Positions 1 to 10,980 of a DNA stretch of 64,000 nt are shown here, piece by piece. The notes below the pieces were generated by a model. That model did not search any database, had not been told where the DNA came from, and saw nothing but the letters and a program-made list of their open reading frames with translations. Within the stretch, counting starts at the first letter, position 1, and the number at the start of each line of letters is the position of its first letter. Source of the stretch: Muraenolepis orangiensis (lineage: Eukaryota > Chordata > Actinopteri > Gadiformes > Muraenolepididae); the NCBI GenBank assembly GCA_027704905.1, contig CM051005.1, positions 25,119,472 through 25,183,471 on the forward strand, in the 5' to 3' direction. The position numbers and the translations under genes are program-made.

Positions 1-178
1 CAATGCATAAATCGCCCTATAATAATAGCATACTGAACATTTCATAAATATGGGATGTATAGATGTTGTTTTCTACATTGAAAGTGAGTTTTTGTAATGA
101 TGGGACAAATCATTGTCCAAATGATTGGACTTGGGTGAATTCAAGCCTTGGATAATCAATGATAAAAGAAAGCAATTT

Positions 179-250
179 GCATTGGTAGTATAGTTGTTAG
201 CATAGCTGCTTCCCAAGCAGTTGACCCGGGTTCAATTCCCGGCCAATGCA
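179..250 (+). tRNA. tRNA-Gly-CCC: tRNA-Gly(CCC)
   Basis: Cloverleaf complete, T-arm paired. The D-loop reads GTTG instead of GTGG, losing a conserved G, and base 9 is A. Confidence 0.8.
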
Positions 251-421
251 TAAATCGCCCTATAATAATAGCATACTGAACATTTCATAAATATGGGATG
301 TATAGATGTGGTTTTCTACATTGAAAGTGAGTTTTTGTAATGATGGGACAAATCATTGTCCAAATGATTGGACTTGGGTGAATTCAAGCCTTGGATAATC
401 AATGATAAGACAAAGGAATTG

Positions 422-493
422 GCATTGGTGGTATAGTGCTTGGCATAGCTGCTTCCCAAGCAGTTGACCCGGGTTCAATTCCAGGCCAATGCA
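422..493 (+). tRNA. tRNA-Gly-CCC: tRNA-Gly(CCC), variant
   Basis: D-loop reads GTGCTTGGC. One T-stem mismatch (CCGGG against CCAGG). Confidence 0.75.
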
Positions 494-664
494 TAAGTCA
501 CCCTATAATAATAGCATACTGAACATTTCATAAATATGGGATGTATAGATGTGGTTTCCTACATTGAAAGTGAGTTTTTGTAATGATGGGACAAATCATT
601 GTCCAAATGATTGGACTTGGGTGAATTCAATTCTTGGATAATCAATGATAGGTCTAACATAGTT

Positions 665-736
665 GCATTGGTGGTATAGTGGTAAGCATAGCTGCTTCCC
701 AAGCAGTTGACCCGGGTTCGATTCCCGGCCAATGCA
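665..736 (+). tRNA. tRNA-Gly-CCC: tRNA-Gly(CCC), consensus
   Basis: Consensus copy. All four stems pair, D-loop has GG, and the B box is GGTTCGATTCC. Confidence 0.92.
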
Positions 737-907
737 TTAAACACCTTATAATAATAGCATACCGAACATTTCATAAATCAGGGATGTATAGATGTGGTTT
801 TCTACATTGAAAGTGAGTTTTTGTAATGATGGGACAAATCATTGTCCAAATGATTGGACTTGGGTGAATTCAAGCCTTGGATAATCAATGATGAAACAAA
901 GCAATTT

Positions 908-979
908 GCATTGGTAGTATAGTGGTTAGCATAGCTGCTTCCCAAGAAGTTGACCCGGGTTCAATTCCCTGCCAATGCA
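908..979 (+). tRNA. tRNA-Gly-CCC: tRNA-Gly(CCC), weakened copy
   Basis: Anticodon-stem mismatch (3' strand GAAGT for GCAGT) and T-stem mismatch (CCCTG for CCCGG). Possibly non-functional. The same variant recurs at 13735, 16917 and 19857. Confidence 0.6.
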
Positions 980-1150
980 TAAGTCACCCTATAATAATAG
1001 CATACTGAACATTTCATAAGTATGGGATTTATAGATGTTGTTTTCTACATTGAAAGTGAGTTTTTGTAATGATGGGACAAATCACTGTCCAAATGATTGG
1101 ACTTGGTTGAATTCAAGCCTTGGATAATCAATGATAAAACAATGAAAGCT

Positions 1151-1222
1151 GCATTGCTGGTATAGTGGTTAGCATAGCTGCTTCCCTAGCAGTTGACCCG
1201 TGTTAGATTCCCATCCAATGCA
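1151..1222 (+). pseudogene. tRNA-Gly(CCC) pseudogene
   Basis: The T-arm is destroyed (B box reads GTGTTAGATTC), the T-stem is unpaired, and base 37 is T. The next 250 bp leads into the decayed Gln copy. This is a fixed part of the higher-order repeat. Confidence 0.8.
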
Positions 1223-1400
1223 TTAGTCACCGTATAATATCAGAATACTGAACTTTCCAAAATGTGTTTCTTTTTGGCGTGGCACAAATTTTTTCTACAT
1301 TTAAAGAAAGTTTTGTAATGATGTGGCAAATGATGGGACTCAAAGTAATGTGTGGCCTTAATCACTTGGCTACCCACGAAGAAAGCAGAATGGCAAACAG

Positions 1401-1472
1401 GGGTCCACCGGGATCTGTGCTCTGATCACTCGATTCAAAGTAGAGAGCTCTAACCGTTACACCTTTGTACCC
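1401..1472 (-). pseudogene. tRNA-Gln pseudogene
   Basis: It aligns over its full length with the tRNA-Gln at 1694-1765 but has many substitutions. The anticodon triplet TTG survives while the anticodon stem, T-loop and acceptor are mutated. It recurs at 14228, 17410 and 20350, always 293 bp from the intact Gln gene. Confidence 0.8.
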
Positions 1473-1693
1473 TGCTCAGCCTCAAAATATGTACATTTTA
1501 GCTTCACAGAAACCATTTGTCGAACTTGGAAGAAGGCAAACTGTAACAAGAATCCTAAAAAAAAAGACACTGGTCGGAATGCCAGTCACTACAAATCTCC
1601 CAAAGTTTTGAAAGGCTCTGTAGTGAGGACAATGGATTAGCAGTCAATGACCATTCCGCCTTGCCACCAAAGCAGTACGCATAGCAGAAAACC

Positions 1694-1765
1694 TGGTTCC
1701 ACCGAGATTTGAACTCGGATCACTGGATTCAAAGTCCAGAGTGCTAACCGTTACACCATGGAACC
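1694..1765 (-). tRNA. tRNA-Gln-TTG: tRNA-Gln(TTG)
   Basis: The minus strand gives a full 72-nt cloverleaf matching the vertebrate tRNA-Gln. The anticodon loop CTTTGAA gives TTG, and the B box is GAGTTCAAATC. A TTTT terminator follows directly (GGTTTTCTGC). It lies antisense to the surrounding Gly genes. Confidence 0.93.
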
Positions 1766-1903
1766 CTGGTCATCCATGGAAAATGTAAATGTAAGCTCCA
1801 TAGCAACTCTTTGTTAAATCTGGATGACAGTGAAGCACAACAGCGTTCATGAAACTTGGGTGAATTCAATTCTTGGATAATCAATGATAGGGCTAACGTA
1901 ATT

Positions 1904-1975
1904 GCATTTGTGGTATAGTGGTAAGCATAGCTGCTTCCCAAGCAGTTGACCCGGGTTTGATTCCCGGCCAATGCA
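1904..1975 (+). tRNA. tRNA-Gly-CCC: tRNA-Gly(CCC), variant
   Basis: First Gly gene after the Gln gene. Acceptor starts GCATTTG, leaving a T-C mismatch at pair 6-67. B box is GGTTTGATTCC. Confidence 0.75.
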
Positions 1976-2146
1976 TTGTTAACCTTATAATAATAGCATA
2001 CTGAACATTTCATTAATAGTGAATGTGTACATTTTGTTTTCTACATTGAAAGTGCGTTTTTGTAATGATGGGACAAATCATTGTCCAAATGATTGGACTT
2101 GGGTGAATTCAATTCTTGGATAATCAATGATAGCTCTAACATAGTT

Positions 2147-2218
2147 GCATTGGTGGTATAGTTGTAAGCATAGCTGCTTCCCAAGCAGTTGACCTGGGTT
2201 CGATTCCCGGCCAATGCA
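2147..2218 (+). tRNA. tRNA-Gly-CCC: tRNA-Gly(CCC)
   Basis: D-loop GTTG variant. T-stem base 50 is T, which makes a wobble pair. Confidence 0.82.
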
Positions 2219-2389
2219 TTAATCACCTTATAATAATAGCATACTGAACATTTCATAAATTGGGGATGTATAGATGTGGTTTTCTACATTGAAATTGAGT
2301 TTTTGTAACGATGGGACAAATCATTGTCCAAATGATTGGACTTGGGTGAATTCAAGCCTTGGATAATCAATGATAAAACAAAGCAATTT

Positions 2390-2461
2390 GCATTAGTAGT
2401 ATAGTTGTTAGCATAGCTGCTTCCCAAGCAGTTGACCCGGTTTCAATTCCCGGCCAATGCA
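2390..2461 (+). tRNA. tRNA-Gly-CCC: tRNA-Gly(CCC), variant
   Basis: Acceptor GCATTAG, D-loop GTTG, and T-stem pair 53-61 lost (CCGGT). Confidence 0.65.
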
Positions 2462-2632
2462 TAAATCGCCCTATAATAATAGCATACTGAACATTTCATA
2501 AATATGGGATGTATAGATGTGGTTTCCTACATTGAAAGTGAGTTTTTGTAATGATGGGACAAATCATTGTCCAAATGATTGGACTTGGGTGAATTCAATT
2601 CTTGGATAATCAATGATAGGTCTAACATAGTT

Positions 2633-2704
2633 GCATTGGTGGTATAGTGGTAAGCATAGCTGCTTCCCAAGCAGTTGACCCGGGTTCGATTCCCGGCCAA
2701 TGCA
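2633..2704 (+). tRNA. tRNA-Gly-CCC: tRNA-Gly(CCC), consensus
   Basis: Identical in sequence to the copy at 665-736. Confidence 0.92.
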
Positions 2705-2875
2705 TTAAACACCTTATAATAATAGCATACCGAACATTTCATAAATCAGGGATGTATAGATGTGGTTTTCTACATTGAAAGTGAGTTTTTGTAATGATGG
2801 GACAAATCATTGTCCAAATGATTGGACTTGGGTGAATTCAAGCCTTGGATAATCAATGATAAAACAAAGCAATTT

Positions 2876-2947
2876 GCATTAGTAGTATAGTTGTTAGCAT
2901 AGCTGCTTCCCAAGCAGTTGACCCGGTTTCAATTCCCGGCCAATGCA
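2876..2947 (+). tRNA. tRNA-Gly-CCC: tRNA-Gly(CCC), variant
   Basis: Same changes as the copy at 2390: GCATTAG acceptor, GTTG D-loop, CCGGT T-stem. Confidence 0.65.
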
Positions 2948-3118
2948 TAAATCGCCCTATTATAATAGCATACTGAACATTTCATAAATATGGGATGTAT
3001 AGATGTTGTTTTCTACATTGAAAGTGAGTTTTTGTAATGATGGGACAAATCATTGTCCAAATGATTGGACTTGGGTGAATTCAAGCCTTGGATAATCAAT
3101 GATAAAACAAAGCAATTT

Positions 3119-3190
3119 GCATTGGTAGTATAGTTGTTAGCATAGCTGGTTCCCAAGCAGTTGACCCGTGTTCAATTCCCGGCCAATGCA
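3119..3190 (+). tRNA. tRNA-Gly-CCC: tRNA-Gly(CCC), weakened copy
   Basis: Anticodon-stem base 31 is G instead of C, and the T-stem reads CCGTG. Two stems are weakened. Confidence 0.6.
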
Positions 3191-3361
3191 TAAATCGCCC
3201 TATAATAATAGCATACTGACCATTTCATAAATATGGGATGTATAGATGTGGTTTCCTACATTGAAAGTGAGTTTTTGTAATGATGGGACAAATCATTGTC
3301 CAAATGATTGGACTTGGGTGAATTCAATTCTTGGATAATCAATGATAGGTCTAACATAGTT

Positions 3362-3433
3362 GCATTGGTGGTATAGTGGTAAGCATAGCTGCTTCCCAAG
3401 CAGTTGACCCGGTTTCAATTCCCGGCCAATGCA
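3362..3433 (+). tRNA. tRNA-Gly-CCC: tRNA-Gly(CCC), variant
   Basis: The 5' half is consensus, while the 3' half carries the CCGGT T-stem of the 2390 type. It looks like a conversion mosaic. Confidence 0.72.
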
Positions 3434-3592
3434 TAAATCGCCCTATAATAATAGCATACTGAACATTTCATAAATATGGGATGTATAGATGTTGTTTTCT
3501 ACATTGAAAGTGAGTTTTTGTAATGATGGGACAAATCATTGTCCAAATGATTGGACTTGGGTGAATTCAAGCCTTGGATAATCAATGATAAA

Positions 3593-4592
3593 NNNNNNNN
3601 NNNNNNNNNNNNNNNNNNNNNNNNNNNNNNNNNNNNNNNNNNNNNNNNNNNNNNNNNNNNNNNNNNNNNNNNNNNNNNNNNNNNNNNNNNNNNNNNNNNN
3701 NNNNNNNNNNNNNNNNNNNNNNNNNNNNNNNNNNNNNNNNNNNNNNNNNNNNNNNNNNNNNNNNNNNNNNNNNNNNNNNNNNNNNNNNNNNNNNNNNNNN
3801 NNNNNNNNNNNNNNNNNNNNNNNNNNNNNNNNNNNNNNNNNNNNNNNNNNNNNNNNNNNNNNNNNNNNNNNNNNNNNNNNNNNNNNNNNNNNNNNNNNNN
3901 NNNNNNNNNNNNNNNNNNNNNNNNNNNNNNNNNNNNNNNNNNNNNNNNNNNNNNNNNNNNNNNNNNNNNNNNNNNNNNNNNNNNNNNNNNNNNNNNNNNN
4001 NNNNNNNNNNNNNNNNNNNNNNNNNNNNNNNNNNNNNNNNNNNNNNNNNNNNNNNNNNNNNNNNNNNNNNNNNNNNNNNNNNNNNNNNNNNNNNNNNNNN
4101 NNNNNNNNNNNNNNNNNNNNNNNNNNNNNNNNNNNNNNNNNNNNNNNNNNNNNNNNNNNNNNNNNNNNNNNNNNNNNNNNNNNNNNNNNNNNNNNNNNNN
4201 NNNNNNNNNNNNNNNNNNNNNNNNNNNNNNNNNNNNNNNNNNNNNNNNNNNNNNNNNNNNNNNNNNNNNNNNNNNNNNNNNNNNNNNNNNNNNNNNNNNN
4301 NNNNNNNNNNNNNNNNNNNNNNNNNNNNNNNNNNNNNNNNNNNNNNNNNNNNNNNNNNNNNNNNNNNNNNNNNNNNNNNNNNNNNNNNNNNNNNNNNNNN
4401 NNNNNNNNNNNNNNNNNNNNNNNNNNNNNNNNNNNNNNNNNNNNNNNNNNNNNNNNNNNNNNNNNNNNNNNNNNNNNNNNNNNNNNNNNNNNNNNNNNNN
4501 NNNNNNNNNNNNNNNNNNNNNNNNNNNNNNNNNNNNNNNNNNNNNNNNNNNNNNNNNNNNNNNNNNNNNNNNNNNNNNNNNNNNNNNNNNNN
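3593..4592. other. assembly gap (1000 N)
   Basis: Exactly 1000 N. Array monomers lie to the left and a LINE 3' tail to the right. The round number suggests a placeholder of unknown true length. Confidence 0.99.
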
Positions 4593-4595
4593 TTT

Positions 4596-6460
4596 CAAGT
4601 CAAGTCAAGTCAAGTCAAGTTTATTGTCACTTCACAGTTTACAGTTTAGTATAAAGCAGTGATGTGAAATTCTTGTGTGCAATACCCGACGACAGACAGC
4701 AGTTATAAAATAAGATAAAATAAAAATAGATAAAAAATAGAATAAAAAATAGAATAAAGAATATAAAATAAAAATAAAAAATGCAATTTATAAAATGCAA
4801 AAATCAGCACAGAAAAGAGCAATATATATATATAAATCAATGTAATAAAATATACATTGTTATATGTTATACGCCCTTGTTCAGCAGCCTGATGGCCTGA
4901 CTGTGGAAGCTATCTCTAAGCCTATTTGTACGACACTTGATACTGCGGTATCGCCTGCCTGATGGTAATAGTGAGTAAAGTTCGTGGCTGGGGTGGGCAA
5001 TGTCTTTTATAATTATTTTGGCCTTGGCCACGCACCGCTGGTTGTAAATGTCCAGGAGGGAGGGAGCTCACCTCCAACGATATACTGGGCCGTCCGCACC
5101 ACCCTTTGAAGCGCTCTGCGCTCGAGTGCCGTGCAGTTCCCGTACCAGGCGGTGATACACCCTGTCAGAACACTCTCGATGGTGCCGTTGTAGAATGTTC
5201 TCAGGATGCGGGGGCCCATGCTGAATTTCTTCAGACGCCTGAGAAAATACAGGCGTTGTTGGGCCCTTTTCACCACGTGTGTGGTGTGCGTGGACCATGT
5301 GAGGTCCTCGGAGATGTGCACGCCGAGGAACTTGAAGCTGCTGACCCTCTCTACTGCAACGCCGTCGATGGAGATAGGGCTGTGCTCTCCCCTCTGCCTC
5401 CTAAAGTCCACGATCAGCTCCTTGGTCTTCTTGACGTTGAGGGCGAGGCTGTTCTCCTGGCACCACTGCTCCAGCGATCCGACCTCCTCCCTGTAGGCTG
5501 TCTCGTCGTCGCCGGCGATCAGGCCCATCACTGTCGTGTCGTCAGCAAACTTGACGATGACGTTGGAGCTGTGCATAGCCATGCAGTCGTGGGTGTAGAG
5601 GGAGTAGAGGAGAGGACTCAGCACGCATCCCTGGGGGGCTCCCGTGTTGAGGGTCAGTGGCTCTGATGTGGTGCTGCCCATCCTCACCACCTGGCGGCGG
5701 TCCGACAGGAGGTTCAGTATCCAGCTGCACATGGATGGGGGTACGCCTAGACCTCTCAGCTTGGTGTCGAGCTTGGCAGGAACTATTGTGTTGAATGCTG
5801 AGCTGTAGTCCACAAACAGCATTCGCACATAACAGTTCTTCCCCTCCAGGTGGGAAAGGGCAGTGTAGAGGGCCATGGCAATTGCGTCGTCCGTGGATCT
5901 ATTTTGACGATATGCAAATTGCCATGGGTCCAGCGTGGTAGGTAACACGGAGCAAATAAAGTCCTTGACCAACCTCTCGAAGCATTTGCTAACGATCGAG
6001 GTGAGGGCCACAGGTCTGTAGTCATTCAGGCATGTTACCTTGGTTTGTTTAGGGACAGGCACGATGGTGGATATCTTGAAGACCGCGGGGACAACAGCCT
6101 GGGACAGGGAGAGGTTGAAGATGTCTGCAAAGACTCCTGCCAACTGGTCTGCGCATGCTCTGAGGACGCGGCCCGGGATGTCGTCGGGGCCTGCCGCCTT
6201 ACGGATGTTCAGCCGCTTAAAGGTGCGGCGCACATCCGCCTCCGAGATGCGCAGCTGGCTGGTCTCCCCAGTCGGTGCTGGCTTCGGCGGGCTGCCGTTT
6301 ACGTCGAACCGAGCAAAAAATGTATTTAGCTCTCCTGGGAGGGAGGTAGAGGAGTTCTCTACACAACTGGTTCTCCCTCTGAAGTTCGTTATCTTCTGCA
6401 GCCCCTGCCACATACCCCTCGCATCGTGTTTCTTGAATTTATCTTCCACTCTGTCCTTAT
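4596..6460 (-). mobile_element. LINE-A copy 1, 5'-truncated non-LTR retrotransposon
   Basis: The minus-strand element ends at its 3' side in a pentamer tail (AAGTC repeats on the plus strand), preceded by an A/T-rich 3' UTR. The body is nearly identical to the copies at 7752-10980 and 23164-26386 but stops at 6460, inside the linker between endonuclease and reverse transcriptase. This is typical 5' truncation by incomplete reverse transcription. Its truncated end abuts the 3' tail of LINE-B. The family looks Rex1/Babar- or CR1-like, judged from the SSAFNT and FADDTT reverse-transcriptase signatures; that assignment is from memory of the family. Confidence 0.9.
4867..6460 (-). pseudogene. LINE-A reverse transcriptase, truncated and frameshifted
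   Basis: The frame holds the whole reverse transcriptase domain, including DYSSAFNT (motif A), GAPQGCVLSP and FADD, but lacks the endonuclease and the natural start. Near 5064 a G-run is one base shorter than in the other copies. That shifts the frame and replaces the last 70 or so residues with unrelated ones. The first few codons of the longest open frame (MID) come from the neighbouring element, not from LINE-A. Confidence 0.88.
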
Positions 6461-6640
6461 CAATCAATCAATCAATCAGATTTATTTATATAGCACATCT
6501 AAACATGACACACGTCAACCAGAGTGCTGTACAGAGTGAATCAAAACAAACACTAAACAAACAGCATTACACATTTAGACAAAATACAGTTGGAAACACA
6601 CAGTTAAACAGGGGGACAAATCAGGGAAACAGGGCACAAG

Positions 6641-7751
6641 TCAGGGTGAATCGGGGAACGCTAAGGAGTAGAGGTGTGTTTTGAGCCTAGACTTAAAGGT
6701 TTCAGTCGAGGGGGCAAGCCTAATGGAGGTGGGGATGCTGTTCCACAGGTTAGGGGCTGCGACAGCAAAGGCACGGCCCCCCTTGAGCTTAAGATTAGAC
6801 CCCCGGACCGTCAGGAGCCTCTGATCAACTGACCTGAGGGACCTGATGTTGGAGTAGGGGGAAAGGAGGTCTGAGATGTAGGAGGGGGCCAGTCCATTCA
6901 GGGCTTTAAACACGAACAACAGAACCTTAAAGTCTATTCTTTGGCGGACTGGAAGCCAGTGAAGGGAGGCAAGGACAGGGGTGATATGGTCTCTCCTACG
7001 AGTTCCGGTCAGTAGTCTCGCGGCAGCATTCTGAACCAGTTGTAGGCGGGATAGAGATGACTGGCTGATGCCGATATAGAGGGAGTTACAGTAATCTAAG
7101 CGGGATGAAACAAAAGCGTGGATAATCTTTTGAAGGTCTGCGGGGGAGAGAAGGGGTTTGAGCCTGGCAATGATGCGAATTTGAAAAAAACATGACTTCA
7201 CTACTGCATTCACTTGTCTGTCAAATTTGAATTGTGAGTCAAAAATCACCCCTAGGTTCTTGACATAGGGCTTGACAAGGGTGGACAGGTTGCCTAAACT
7301 GTTGGTGAGGGAAGTGACAGAATCTGGGGGGCCAAATAGGATTATTTCACTTTTGTTTTCATTGAGTTGGAGGAAGTTTTGTGCCATCCAACATTTAATG
7401 TCCTCTAGGCAGGACATAAGACTGTCTAGTTTGGACCGGTCATTGGGTTTCAGGGAAATATAAAGTTGTGTATCATCGGCGTAGCAATGAAAAGAAATGT
7501 TGTACTTCCGAATGATAACACCAAGGGGTAGCATGTAAAGGGAGAATAGAATGGGGCCAAGGATGGACCCTTGGGGGACACCACAGGAGAGGGGGGCGGA
7601 GGAGGAGGAGGAACTGCCGATGTTGACTGAAAAACTTCTATTGGTGAGATATGAGGATAACCAGGCTAAAGCAGTGCCACTGACACCTACTCCATGTTGG
7701 AGACGGTCTAACAAGATCATGTGATCTACAGTGTCGAATGCTGCGCTAAGA
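6641..7751 (-). pseudogene. LINE-B reverse transcriptase, C-terminal part
   Basis: Open frame holding motif A onwards: AAFDTVDH, then GVPQGSILGPILFSLYM, then YADDTQLY. A C-terminal region follows with the HWLPVRQRIDFKVLLFVFKALNGLAP block, typical of L2 and related LINEs. The N-terminal half of the protein lies beyond the LINE-A insertion at 10981-13282. The catalytic aspartates of motif A and YADD are both present here, but the frame is no longer joined to the rest. Confidence 0.88.
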
Positions 7752-10700
7752 TCAAGTCAAGTCAAGTCAAGTCAAGTTTATTGTCACTTCACAGTTTACA
7801 GTTTAGTATAAAGCAGTGATGTGAAATTCTTGTGTGCAATACCCGACGACAGACAGCAGTTATAGAATAAGATAAAATAAAATAGATAAAATAGAATAAA
7901 AAATAGAATAAAAAATAGAATAAAAATAGAATAAGGAATATAAAATAAAAATAAAAAATGCAATTTATAAAATGCAAAAATCAGCACAAAAGAGCAATAT
8001 ATATATATAAATCAATGTAATAAAATATACATTGTTATATGTTATACGCCCTTGTTCAGCAGCCTGATGGCCTGACTGTGGAAGCTATCTCTAAGCCTAT
8101 TTGTACGACACTTGATACTGCGGTATCGCCTGCCTGACGGTAATAGTGAGTAAAGTTCGTGGCTGGGGTGGGCAATGTCTTTTATAATTCTTTTGGCCTT
8201 GGCCACGCACCGCTGGTTGTAAATGTCCAGGAGGGAGGGGAGCTCACCTCCAACGATATACTGGGCCGTCCGCACCACCCTTTGAAGCGCTCTGCGCTCG
8301 AGTGCCGTGCAGTTCCCGTACCAGGCGGTGATACACCCTGTCAGAACACTCTCGATGGTGCCGTTGTAGAATGTTCTCAGGATGCGGGGGCCCATGCTGA
8401 ATTTCTTCAGACGCCTGAGAAAATACAGGCGTTGTTGGGCCTTTTTCACCACGTGTGTGGTGTGCGTGGACCATGTGAGGTCCTCGGAGATGTGCACGCC
8501 GAGGAACTTGAAGCTGCTGACCCTCTCTACTGCAACGCCGTCGATGGAGATAGGGCTGTGCTCTCCCCTCTGCCTCCTGAAGTCCACGATCAGCTCCTTG
8601 GTCTTCTTGACGTTGAGGGCGAGGCTGTTCTCCTGGCACCACTGCTCCAGCGATCCGACCTCCTCCCTGTAGGCTGTCTCGTCGTCGCCGGCGATCAGGC
8701 CCATCACTGTCGTGTCGTCAGCAAACTTGACGATGACGTTGGAGCTGTGCATAGCCATGCAGTCGTGGGTGTAGAGGGAGTAGAGGAGAGGGCTCAGCAC
8801 GCATCCCTGGGGGGCTCCCGTGTTGAGGGTCAGTGGCTCTGATGTGGTGCTGCCCATCCTCACCACCTGGCGGCGGTCCGACAGGAGGTTCAGTATCCAG
8901 CTGCACATGGATGGGGGTACGCCTAGACCTCTCAGCTTGGTGTCGAGCTTGGCAGGAACTATTGTGTTGAATGCTGAGCTGTAGTCCACAAACAGCATTC
9001 GCACATAACAGTTCTTCCCCTCCAAGTGGGAAAGGGCCATGGCAATTGCGTCGTCCGTGGATCTATTTTGACGATATGCAAATTGCCATGGGTCCAGCGT
9101 GGTAGGTAACACGGAGCAAATAAAGTCCTTGACCAACCTCTCGAAGCATTTGCTAACGATCGAGGTGAGGGCCACAGGTCTGTAGTCATTCAGGCATGTT
9201 ACCTTGGTTTGTTTAGGGACAGGCACGATGGTGGATATCTTGAAGACCGCGGGGACAACAGCCTGGGACAGGGAGAGGTTGAAGATGTCTGCAAAGACTC
9301 CTGCCAACTGGTCTGCGCATGCTCTGAGGACGCGGCCCGGGATGTCGTCGGGGCCTGCCGCCTTACGGATGTTCAGCCGCTTAAAGGTGCGGCGCACATC
9401 CGCCTCCGAGATGCGCAGCTGGCTGGTCTCCCCAGTCGGTGCTGGCTTCGGCGGGCTGCCGTTTACGTCGAACCGAGCAAAAAATGTATTTAGCTCTCCT
9501 GGGAGGGAGGTAGAGGAGTTCTCTACACAACTGGTTCTCCCTCTGAAGTTCGTTATATTCTGCAGCCCCTGCCACATACCCCTCGCATCGTGTTTCTTGA
9601 ATTTATCCTCCACTCTGTCCTTATACTCCCGCTTGGCAGTGACGATGGTCTTACGGAGGTCGTAACGGGCTCTCGTATATTCCTCCGTATTCCCGGAACC
9701 AAAGGCGGCGTTACGCGCATGTAGGGCAGCGCGAACATCGCCGTTAATCCACGGTTTCTGGTTGGGATATATCCGAACCGACTTGGTCGGAACAACGTCA
9801 TCTATGCACTTCTTGATGAACCCGGTGACCGACGACGCGTACTCGTTGATGTTATTGTCCGAGGCAACGCGGAACATGTGCCAGTCAGCGTGATCAAAAC
9901 AATCCTGCAGCGTAGAATCTGATTGGTCCGACCAGCATTGGACCTCCCTCACAGCGATCGGTTGCTGCTTCAGTCTCTGCCTATAGGCGGGGAGCAGCTG
10001 GATAGAGCGGTGATCTGATTTGCCGAACGGTGGGCGGAGGAGGGCCTTGTAGCCATCACGGAAGGGAGTGTAGCAGTGGTCGAGGATCCGCTCGCCCCGT
10101 GTGTTGCTCTTTATGTGTTGGTAGAACTTCGGGAGAACCTTCTTCAGGTTCGCCTTGTTGAAGTCCCCCGCTACGATGAGAGCAGCCTCGGGGTGGGCCG
10201 ACTCCTGTTCGCTGATAGCCCCGTACAGTTCCTTCAGCGCTGTGTCCGTGTTGGCTTTTGGGGAATGTAAACAGCGGTCACGGTTACCGCTGTAAACTCC
10301 CGAGGTAGCCAGTATGGACGGCACATAAGCATCAGGTACTCCAGGTCCGGGGAACAGAAAGACTTGAGGGGATGTACATGACTTTGGTTGCACCAAGATC
10401 TGTTTATCATGAGACATACCCCCCCTCCGCGATCTTTACCGGAGAGAGCCTTTGTTCTGTCCGCCCGGTGGACGGAAAATCCCGTCGGCTCGATAGCTGC
10501 GTCGGTAACCCCCTCCGACATCCATGTCTCCGTAAGGCAGATAATGCAATTGTCCCTAGTTTCCCGGTGGAATTGAATACGAGCCTGTAGTTCGCTTAAC
10601 TTATTGTCCAGAGACTGTACATTAGCCAGTAGAATGGTGGGTAGTGGGGGGCGATCGGATCGACATCTCAGCCTGACTAGCACGCCGGCTCGCTTCCCTC

Positions 10701-10980
10701 GCTTCCTCCGGCGACGCTTGCGCGTAATCGTGCCCAAAATGGACGGAGATAATCCAGCTGTGACTTCGGGCGGGACGTCCGAGTCGAAAGAGTGAAAAAA
10801 CTCCGGTAGGCGGCGAGCGACTGTCGATCTGATCTCCCAAAGTGTGCAGAAGTTATAAGTGAACTTGCTGCTAACATCCTGAACTAAAAAAGTTGCAATA
10901 AAAAGAATAAATAACAAAAAACTGCGTCGTCGTGCGGGAGCTCGCGACACGGCAGCCATCTCGTACGGCGCCATACTCCA
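7752..10980 (-). mobile_element. LINE-A copy 2, near full length
   Basis: About 3.23 kb, inserted in LINE-B. The 3' pentamer tail starts at 7752 and the 5' end is at 10980, at the same base as the unrelated 5' end of copy 3 (TGGAGT then ATG). That supports a full-length insertion with only 6 nt before the start codon. Flanking LINE-B sequence shows at most a short imperfect target duplication (TCAAG / TCAAAG). Confidence 0.92.
8042..10974 (-). pseudogene. LINE-A endonuclease/reverse transcriptase, one frameshift
   Basis: Same protein as the intact 981-residue frame at 23435-26380. Start codon at 10974; stop at 8042. Near 10255-10265 one base is missing relative to copy 3 (TTTTGGGG for TTGTGGGGG). 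This breaks the frame after about residue 239, before the endonuclease GDFN motif. A separate 12-bp in-frame loss near 9035, between GGGC repeats, removes four residues. Both catalytic domains are otherwise present. Confidence 0.9.

Larger units (their letters stand above)
1..3592 (+). repeat. tRNA-Gly(CCC) tandem array, segment I
   Basis: Direct repeats of about 243 bp, each with one 72-nt plus-strand tRNA-Gly and a conserved AT-rich spacer of about 171 bp. The gene body resembles vertebrate tRNA-Gly(TCC), but the anticodon loop reads TTCCCAA, giving anticodon CCC. The spacer has no T-run directly after the gene. The first TTTT lies about 65 bp downstream (in GTGGTTTTCT), and some monomers have it mutated to TTTC. 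Monomers differ by D-loop (GTGG or GTTG), T-stem and acceptor substitutions. Around 1151-1975 the regular spacing is broken by an insert carrying a decayed Gln copy and an intact tRNA-Gln on the minus strand. The first 7 bases of the window are the 3' end of another Gly gene. The segment ends at an assembly gap. Confidence 0.95.

Noticed and set aside
559..774. Minus-strand frames of about 71 residues starting MKCSVCYYYKV, repeated through the Gly array
   Set aside because: They run antisense across the tRNA-Gly gene and spacer and recur only because the monomer repeats. The tRNA explains the conservation.
1577..1690. Third decayed tRNA between pseudo-Gln and Gln (CACTACA/TGTAGTG inverted repeat)
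   Set aside because: There is a short inverted repeat but no recognisable anticodon arm or B box; not enough to call.
3551..4654. Long open frames across the N gap (also at 57941-59052)
   Set aside because: They consist almost entirely of unknown residues from N bases and are artefacts.
8159..8842. Plus-strand frames of up to 227 residues opposite LINE-A (also 5106, 23552, 9204, 24609)
   Set aside because: Antisense shadows of the GC-rich reverse transcriptase; they carry no domain of their own.
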